In this document: piece after piece, positions 15,100 to 19,277 of the stretch
Layout of the letters: every line of letters starts with the position of its first letter
How positions within the stretch are numbered: position 1 is the first letter of the stretch
DNA from: PWQG01 sp041685555
Lineage (GTDB): Bacteria > Pseudomonadota > Gammaproteobacteria > Pseudomonadales > Pseudohongiellaceae
Length of the DNA: 19,277 nt
Assembly: GCA_041685555.1 (NCBI GenBank)
Contig: JAWLFN010000022.1
Span: forward strand, 1-19,277
Direction of reading: 5' to 3'
Notes under the pieces: generated by a model
What the model saw: the letters and a program-made list of their open reading frames with translations, nothing else
What the model was told of the DNA's origin: nothing
Databases searched by the model: none
Translations under genes and position numbers: made by a program

Positions 15100-16161
15100 T
15101 CACTCGTTGCGGAGTTGCGGGCGCTGTTCGGTGGTGGACAACACAGTGACCGTACGTCGATTCTGCTGACGACCTTCCTCAGTATCATTGCTTGCCACAG
15201 GACGGGACTCGCCGTAACCGGTCGCTGTAACCCGGCCCGGATGCACATCGAATTGCTCGATCAATACGTCACGGACGGCATTGGCGCGACGCTCCGACAG
15301 ATCCTGATTGTATTCCTCGGGTCCAATGGAATCCGTGTGCCCTTCCAGTTCGGCCACTGTATCTTCGTGCTCCTCGAGGAAATCGGCCACTTCACGGATT
15401 TCGTCATAGAACTCCGATCGCACCTCGTCACTGTCGAACTCGAAACGGACGGCCAGCTCAATGCGTTCCACTTCCTCGATGAGGATGGTGCAGCCATTCT
15501 CGTCCACTGCATGCGTGGACGGCGTGTCCGGACAGTCGTCACGGTCATCGGGAACTCCGTCACCATCACTGTCAATCACCTGCGTCTGTGGTTCGGGTTC
15601 GGGCGTCGGCGGCACTCTTTCCGGGCTGCGGCCTTCGTTGATATGGATGACCAGTGCCGTATCCACACCGAAATCGGTCGTGCTCTCATCCAGACTGGTG
15701 AAGGAACGGGCCGCGCCACGCAACTCCACGTCGTCTGAAAGGCGCCAGCGAAAACCACCGCCCACGCTGACTGTGGTGTCATCCCGGTTGATGCGGAACT
15801 CGTTGTCCGCAACGCCACCCACCACAAACGGAGTGATACTCCCCACTTCCGTTTCCTGCAGATCATACAGCATATCGAATCGCAGGTGACTGACCCGGTC
15901 ACGACCCGGCATGGTCAGGTAGTGCGGCTCCGTGCGCGCCATGTTGAACTCGAGACTCACACGATCGGTAAGCCCGTAGCCCAATCCCAGCGCCGGCCCC
16001 ACATCGTCGCCAGATTCGCGCTCGCCTCCAAAGTCCATCCACTGCAGACCCGGAGCAATGTAGAAACGCCCCTCGTCGGCCATGCTCTGGCCCGCTCCGG
16101 CCATGAGCCCCGCGGCCAGCAGCGCGCTGCCGGCAGCCACTTGCCTGAATCGTTTGTTCAT
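15100..16161 (-). CDS. OmpA-family outer membrane protein with calcium-binding linker
   Basis: A 353-residue outer membrane protein. The signal peptide covers residues 1-28 (GSALLAAGLMAGAGQSMA, cleavage before DEG). Residues 29-176 alternate polar and hydrophobic residues with barrel-like segments (YIAPGLQWMDF, FGVDTALVIHI), fitting an 8-strand OmpA-like barrel. A proline/glutamate linker (180-195) leads into a thrombospondin-type-3 acidic repeat DSDGDGVPDDRDDCPD (197-212), with C210 and C224 likely paired. Residues 237-340 form the OmpA peptidoglycan-binding domain: FEFDSDEV, GHTDSIG with D277, SERRANAV with R292 (the diaminopimelate ligands) and GYGESRPVASN. A clean AGGAGA precedes the ATG by about 5 bases, as expected for an abundant protein. 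It is closer in plan to OprF/TSP3-containing OmpA proteins than to enterobacterial OmpA, so I give no symbol. Confidence 0.94.
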   Translation of the reverse strand: MNKRFRQVAAGSALLAAGLMAGAGQSMADEGRFYIAPGLQWMDFGGERESGDDVGPALGLGYGLTDRVSLEFNMARTEPHYLTMPGRDRVSHLRFDMLYDLQETEVGSITPFVVGGVADNEFRINRDDTTVSVGGGFRWRLSDDVELRGAARSFTSLDESTTDFGVDTALVIHINEGRSPERVPPTPEPEPQTQVIDSDGDGVPDDRDDCPDTPSTHAVDENGCTILIEEVERIELAVRFEFDSDEVRSEFYDEIREVADFLEEHEDTVAELEGHTDSIGPEEYNQDLSERRANAVRDVLIEQFDVHPGRVTATGYGESRPVASNDTEEGRQQNRRTVTVLSTTEQRPQLRNE

Positions 16162-16250
16162 TGGTCTCTCCTGAAAGATTGTGGGTTCACCTTCAATCCT
16201 TTCGATCTCGGCAACCGGTCATCCGGACCCATTACCTGAAAGTGGCCTTC

Positions 16251-16256
16251 AGTATA
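16251..16256 (-). promoter_or_regulatory. Candidate -10 element for ompA
   Basis: TATACT on the minus strand about 90 bp before the ompA ATG, in the word GAGGTATACTGAAG. The matching -35 is poor (GGGTAA at 17 bases), so only the -10 is proposed. The resulting leader would be about 80 bases long, which is common for ompA-type mRNAs. Confidence 0.35.
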
Positions 16257-16338
16257 CCTCATATACGGTGTCATTACCCAAGCGCTACCCATTGATCAGA
16301 CGCAATAACTCCCTGATTTCGGGAGCTCGAACACAGAA

Positions 16339-16372
16339 CCGTCATAAAGTTGTAATATTTCGCTGCTGTAAT
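16339..16372 (+). promoter_or_regulatory. Pho box and -10 element of phoB
   Basis: CCGTCAT-AAAG-TTGTAAT (16339-16356) fits the 7-4-7 direct-repeat layout of the PhoB site CTGTCAT-A(A/T)A(A/T)-CTGTCA(C/T), with a good first half and a weaker second half. Ten bases later comes TGTAAT (16367-16372), five of six matches to TATAAT. That is the spacing known for PhoB-activated promoters, where the box replaces the -35. It starts 64 bp before the phoB ATG. Autoregulation by PhoB is the simplest reading. Confidence 0.6.
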
Positions 16373-16402
16373 GCCCTCCGTGATAACGATGAGGTCCGCA
16401 AC

Positions 16403-17116
16403 ATGACAGATGAAGCGAGTATACTGATTGTCGACGATGAAGCGGCGATCCGGGACATGATCACGGTGGCACTGGATACGGCCGGATTTGATGTGCTCAC
16501 GGCAGAGGATGCCCACACGGCCCACGTCTCGATCGTGGACAATCGTCCCGATCTGGTGCTATTGGATTGGATGCTGCCCGGCGGCAGTGGCATTGAACTG
16601 GCGCGCCGATTGAAGAAGGATGAGCTTACAGCCGAACTGCCCATCATCATGCTGACCGCCAAGACCAGTGAGGATAACAAGGTACAAGGGCTGGATGTGG
16701 GCGTCGATGACTATGTCACCAAGCCATTCTCCCCCAGAGAACTGGTGGCACGCATCCGCGCTGTGTTACGTCGCACCAGTGGCCGACACCAGGACAAGAC
16801 GATCCGTTATTTCGATCTGGAACTCGACCCTTCCAGTCACCGGGTCAGCATCGAGGAACGACCGGTGGAAATGGGGCCGACCGAATTCAGGCTGCTGAAT
16901 TTCTTCATGACCCATCCCGAAAAGGTTTTTACGCGGGACCACATTCAAGACCAGGTCTGGGGCGCCAACATCTATCTCGAGGAACGCACAGTGGACGTCC
17001 ACATCGGTCGCCTGCGCAAGGCACTGACCAGGGCCTCCGATGCCGGTATCAACTATGCCACACTCATTCAGACGGTCAGAGGCACCGGGTACCGGTTCTC
17101 GACACGTTCGGAGTGA
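16403..17116 (+). CDS. phoB: Phosphate regulon response regulator PhoB
   Basis: A 237-residue OmpR-family response regulator, close to E. coli PhoB (229). The receiver domain covers residues 5-122, with acidic pocket D11/D12, phospho-acceptor D55 (VLLDWMLPG), T85 (MLTAK) and K107 (VTKPFSPREL). The winged helix covers about 130-235 and includes MGPTEFRLLNFFMTHPEKVF, QVWG, the recognition helix RTVDVHIGRLRKAL (195-208) and RGTGYRF. The WMLPG and FSPREL words are characteristic of PhoB. It is phosphorylated by PhoR in phosphate starvation and activates pst and other Pho genes. The start at 16403 has GAGG eight bases upstream; the frame is open upstream to 16181, but that part is noncoding and contains the Pho box. 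It is divergent from ompA, followed by phoR after 120 bp. Confidence 0.96.
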   Translation: MTDEASILIVDDEAAIRDMITVALDTAGFDVLTAEDAHTAHVSIVDNRPDLVLLDWMLPGGSGIELARRLKKDELTAELPIIMLTAKTSEDNKVQGLDVGVDDYVTKPFSPRELVARIRAVLRRTSGRHQDKTIRYFDLELDPSSHRVSIEERPVEMGPTEFRLLNFFMTHPEKVFTRDHIQDQVWGANIYLEERTVDVHIGRLRKALTRASDAGINYATLIQTVRGTGYRFSTRSE

Positions 17117-17132
17117 CCGGCCAGGCCGCCCG

Positions 17133-17161
17133 TCCCGGGTGTACGGCACATGACCCCGGGA
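17133..17161. other. Inverted repeat in the phoB-phoR gap
   Basis: TCCCGGG and CCCGGGA enclose a 15-base loop, 17 bases after the phoB stop. Each arm also contains the palindrome CCCGGG. There is no T-run, so a processing or attenuation element between phoB and phoR is more likely than a full terminator. A TATATT at 17197-17202 could start a separate phoR transcript. Confidence 0.35.
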
Positions 17162-17236
17162 TCACGACTGCCGTTTATTTCCCGATTCCGATTGGGTATA
17201 TTGCCGCCTTCTGCTCACCAGTACAGAGGCATTCCC

Positions 17237-18541
17237 TTGTTACGCGACTGGCGATCCGCAATGAAGAAGCTTCTCCTGTTGCTCGGAGGCCTGTTACTGG
17301 CAGGACTGGTGAGCGGACAGACAGCCTGGGTCATCGCTGCCGGCCTGTTTTCCTACCTGGTCTACACCATGCTGCAGCTGCGGCGTCTACACAGGTGGTT
17401 GTATTCACCGGACGCCAGTCAATCCGGACAGCCCCCGGAGAGCCTGGGGCTGTGGGGCGACGTATTCGACGGCATCTATCAGCTTCAGCGCCGCGAGCGT
17501 GACGCCACCAACTACCTGAAAAGCATTATCGATCGTGCCCAGGAATCCACGGCAGCGCTGGAGATGGCGGTCATCATGATCAATCGTCGCGGTCATCTGG
17601 AATGGTGGAACCCGGCCGCGGAGAGACTGCTGGGACTGCACCGGGACCATGACCGTAACCAGCCGGTAGTGAATCTGCTGCGTCAGCCGGAATTTGTCGA
17701 TTACTTCGAGTCCGGAGACTACAACCGCCCACTGAACCTGAACTCCCCGCTCACCAGAGACCGTACGCTGGAATACCAGATCACCTGGTTCGGCGATGGC
17801 GAGCGCCTGATGCTGGTTCGCGACATCACCCAGTTGCACCGACTGGAAACCATGCGTCGCGATTTCGCTGGCAATGTCTCCCATGAACTGCGTACCCCGA
17901 TCACAGTGATCACCGGTTACCTGGAAACTCTGCTCGACAACACGGACGACCTGCCCGCGCGCTGGGAGCGCCCACTGCAGCAGATGTACCAGCAATCCCG
18001 GCGCATGGAGAACATCATCCGCGACCTGTTGACGCTGACGCAGCTGGAGACCAAATCGGTATCACGGCAACGCACGGCTATCGATATCGACGCGCTGCTA
18101 CAGGAAATCCGCAGTGACGCCGAACAGCTGTTCGCGGACAAGAAACAGACACTGGCTGTTGACTGCCATATTGCCCATCACCTACAGGGCAATCGGAACG
18201 AACTCTACAGCGCCCTGTCCAATCTGGTGTTCAACGCGGCGAAATATACACAGGAGAAAGGCAACATCACGATACATTGTAGCGAGGAAGCTGCTGGCGG
18301 CCTGTCCATCGCCGTGGAGGACAACGGGCCGGGTATCGAGGCACGTCATATACCCCGGCTGACGGAACGCTTCTATCGCGTCGATGAAAGCCGCTCGACC
18401 GACACCGGCGGCACGGGACTTGGACTGGCGATTGTCAAGCATGTGCTGGCGCGCCATAACGCTACCCTGGAAATCGAGAGCACACCCGGCGAGGGCAGCC
18501 GCTTCATCTGCCACTTTCCTGCGCTGCGCATGCTGTCCTGA
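17237..18541 (+). CDS. phoR: Phosphate regulon sensor histidine kinase PhoR
   Basis: A 434-residue membrane kinase/phosphatase that controls PhoB (E. coli PhoR has 431). Two membrane helices lie at about 11-27 and 29-46 with almost no periplasmic loop, as in PhoR, which senses through the Pst/PhoU complex rather than an external ligand. A charged linker and a PAS domain (about 95-200; MAVIMINRRGHLEWWNPAAERLLG) follow. The dimerisation/phospho-acceptor helix has H216 in VSHELRTP. The ATP-binding domain has an N box (SNLVFNAAKYT, N333), EDNGPGIE (361-368), ERFYRVDESRS and GGTGLGLAI (391-399). I chose TTG 17237: AGAGG lies 7 bases upstream, and it restores the usual basic head LRDWRSAMKK. ATG 17261 has no ribosome site, and starts before 17237 have neither. 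It ends 10 bp from convergent phoU. Confidence 0.95.
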   Translation: MLRDWRSAMKKLLLLLGGLLLAGLVSGQTAWVIAAGLFSYLVYTMLQLRRLHRWLYSPDASQSGQPPESLGLWGDVFDGIYQLQRRERDATNYLKSIIDRAQESTAALEMAVIMINRRGHLEWWNPAAERLLGLHRDHDRNQPVVNLLRQPEFVDYFESGDYNRPLNLNSPLTRDRTLEYQITWFGDGERLMLVRDITQLHRLETMRRDFAGNVSHELRTPITVITGYLETLLDNTDDLPARWERPLQQMYQQSRRMENIIRDLLTLTQLETKSVSRQRTAIDIDALLQEIRSDAEQLFADKKQTLAVDCHIAHHLQGNRNELYSALSNLVFNAAKYTQEKGNITIHCSEEAAGGLSIAVEDNGPGIEARHIPRLTERFYRVDESRSTDTGGTGLGLAIVKHVLARHNATLEIESTPGEGSRFICHFPALRMLS

Positions 18542-18551
18542 GGGCGCGGTA

Positions 18552-19277
18552 TCACTCCTCTGACTTGACCTCCCGCTCCATATTGCTGAGGCCGACATGT
18601 CGGACGTCGGTACCCATGACCATGTAGACTACGTGCTCGGCGATGTTCTTGGCGTGATCGCCAATGCGCTCCAGGGAACGCAATGCCCAGATGATGTTCA
18701 GAACCCGGCTGATACTGCGCGGATCCTCGATCATGTAAGTGATCATTTCACGCATTGCCGTGCCATATTCCATGTCTACATTGACATCTTCCCGCGCCAC
18801 CTCCAGCGCCGCTTCCGCGTCATAGCGCGCGAAGGCGTCCAACGCGATGTTTACCATCTTGCGAACCCGCTCTCCGATGTGCCGGATCTCGACCAGCCCT
18901 TTGGAATTGCTGCCCTCGCCCTCCAGTTCCTCCGCAAATCCCGCGATCTTGGCGGCTTCATCCCCGGTACGCTCCAGATCATTGACCGCCTTGATAATGC
19001 CCAGAACCAGCCGCAGATCACTGGCAGCGGGCTGCCGACGGGCCAGGATCCGGTTGCAGGCCTCGTCGATGGAAATCTCCATCTCATTGACCGTATGATC
19101 GGTTTCCCTGACCCGTCGCGCCAGGGGCATATCCACGGATACCACGCAGGTGATCGCATCACTGACCTGTTGCTCCACCAGGCCGCCCATTTCCAGCAGA
19201 TTGCTCTTGATCTCGTCCAGCTCCAGATTGAACTGCTGGGAAATATGATGACTGTGGAGTCCTGCCTCGCTTTTCAT
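18552..19277 (-). CDS. phoU: Phosphate transport/signalling accessory protein PhoU
   Basis: A 241-residue cytoplasmic helical protein of two three-helix PhoU bundles. It couples the PstSCAB transporter to PhoR and keeps PhoR in phosphatase mode when phosphate is sufficient. Each half carries a metal-binding signature: DLERTGDEAAKIA (first half) and SLERIGDHAKNIAEHV (second half). HISQQFNLELDEIKSNLLEMGGLVEQQ near the start and YMVMGTDVRH near the end are close to E. coli PhoU. The ATG is at the very last three bases of the window; homologues start similarly, so the protein is probably complete, but its ribosome site and upstream genes are outside. PhoU is usually the last gene of pstSCAB-phoU, so that operon is expected to the right. 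It is tail to tail with phoR. Confidence 0.96.
   Translation of the reverse strand: MKSEAGLHSHHISQQFNLELDEIKSNLLEMGGLVEQQVSDAITCVVSVDMPLARRVRETDHTVNEMEISIDEACNRILARRQPAASDLRLVLGIIKAVNDLERTGDEAAKIAGFAEELEGEGSNSKGLVEIRHIGERVRKMVNIALDAFARYDAEAALEVAREDVNVDMEYGTAMREMITYMIEDPRSISRVLNIIWALRSLERIGDHAKNIAEHVVYMVMGTDVRHVGLSNMEREVKSEE

Noticed and set aside
16181..16402. N-terminal extension of phoB
   Set aside because: It covers the Pho box and promoter, and homologous PhoB proteins begin at MTDEASILIVDDE.
1..19277. Mobile elements, CRISPR arrays, tRNA or rRNA genes, phage genes or defence systems
   Set aside because: Reading both strands I saw no transposase or integrase motifs, regularly spaced repeats, terminal inverted repeats, cloverleaf-like genes or toxin/nuclease clusters.

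Overview
The window reads as an ordinary chromosomal segment of a fairly GC-rich, Gram-negative, probably aerobic gammaproteobacterium. The basis is a PhoB/PhoR/PhoU phosphate module, an OmpA-type porin with a peptidoglycan-binding domain, a periplasmic DegP/DegQ protease, chorismate lyase (UbiC) of ubiquinone synthesis and an NfsA-type nitroreductase. Two CaiB/BaiF CoA-transferases, an acyl-CoA dehydrogenase, two SDRs and a CurA-like reductase suggest a metabolically versatile, perhaps marine or soil, lineage that uses acyl-CoA chemistry. I cannot fix the genus. Nothing indicates a prophage, IS element, CRISPR array, tRNA or rRNA.

Layout. Bases 1-1188 (+) hold a CoA-transferase cut by the left edge. 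Bases 1204-3290 (-) hold a membrane-anchored serine beta-lactamase-like hydrolase followed by nfsA, joined at TGATG. Bases 3453-4936 (-) hold degQ with a textbook terminator. Divergent from it, 5195-6232 (+) encodes a one-pass membrane winged-helix regulator with a very short sensor part. Bases 6245-11548 (-) form a redox/acyl-CoA block. Its first part is a CurA-like reductase overlapping an SDR. A good sigma70-like promoter follows, then SDR, ACAD10/11-type acyl-CoA dehydrogenase and a COG2907-type flavoprotein. Divergent from it, 11715-13223 (+) is an exported helical-repeat protein ending in a TonB-C-like fold. Bases 13243-15020 (-) are ubiC and a second CoA-transferase overlapping at ATGA, and 15100-16161 (-) is ompA, separated from ubiC by a strong hairpin. 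Finally phoB-phoR (+) run into phoU (-) tail to tail.

How the genes work together. PhoB and PhoR form the phosphate-starvation two-component pair, and PhoU (probably the last gene of a pst operon to the right) keeps PhoR silent when phosphate is plentiful. A Pho-box-like repeat with a correctly placed -10 lies before phoB, which implies autoregulation. DegQ and OmpA are envelope quality-control and structural proteins. The winged-helix membrane protein is a plausible envelope sensor acting locally. The SDR/ACAD/CurA block is probably a catabolic or detoxifying acyl-CoA module whose substrate cannot be read from sequence.

I see no unmistakable new biological system. The best leads are the shortened sensor/regulator next to degQ, the exported repeat/TonB-C-like protein, the hairpin-controlled ompA/ubiC/CoA-transferase arrangement and the ACAD10/11 operon without a kinase partner.
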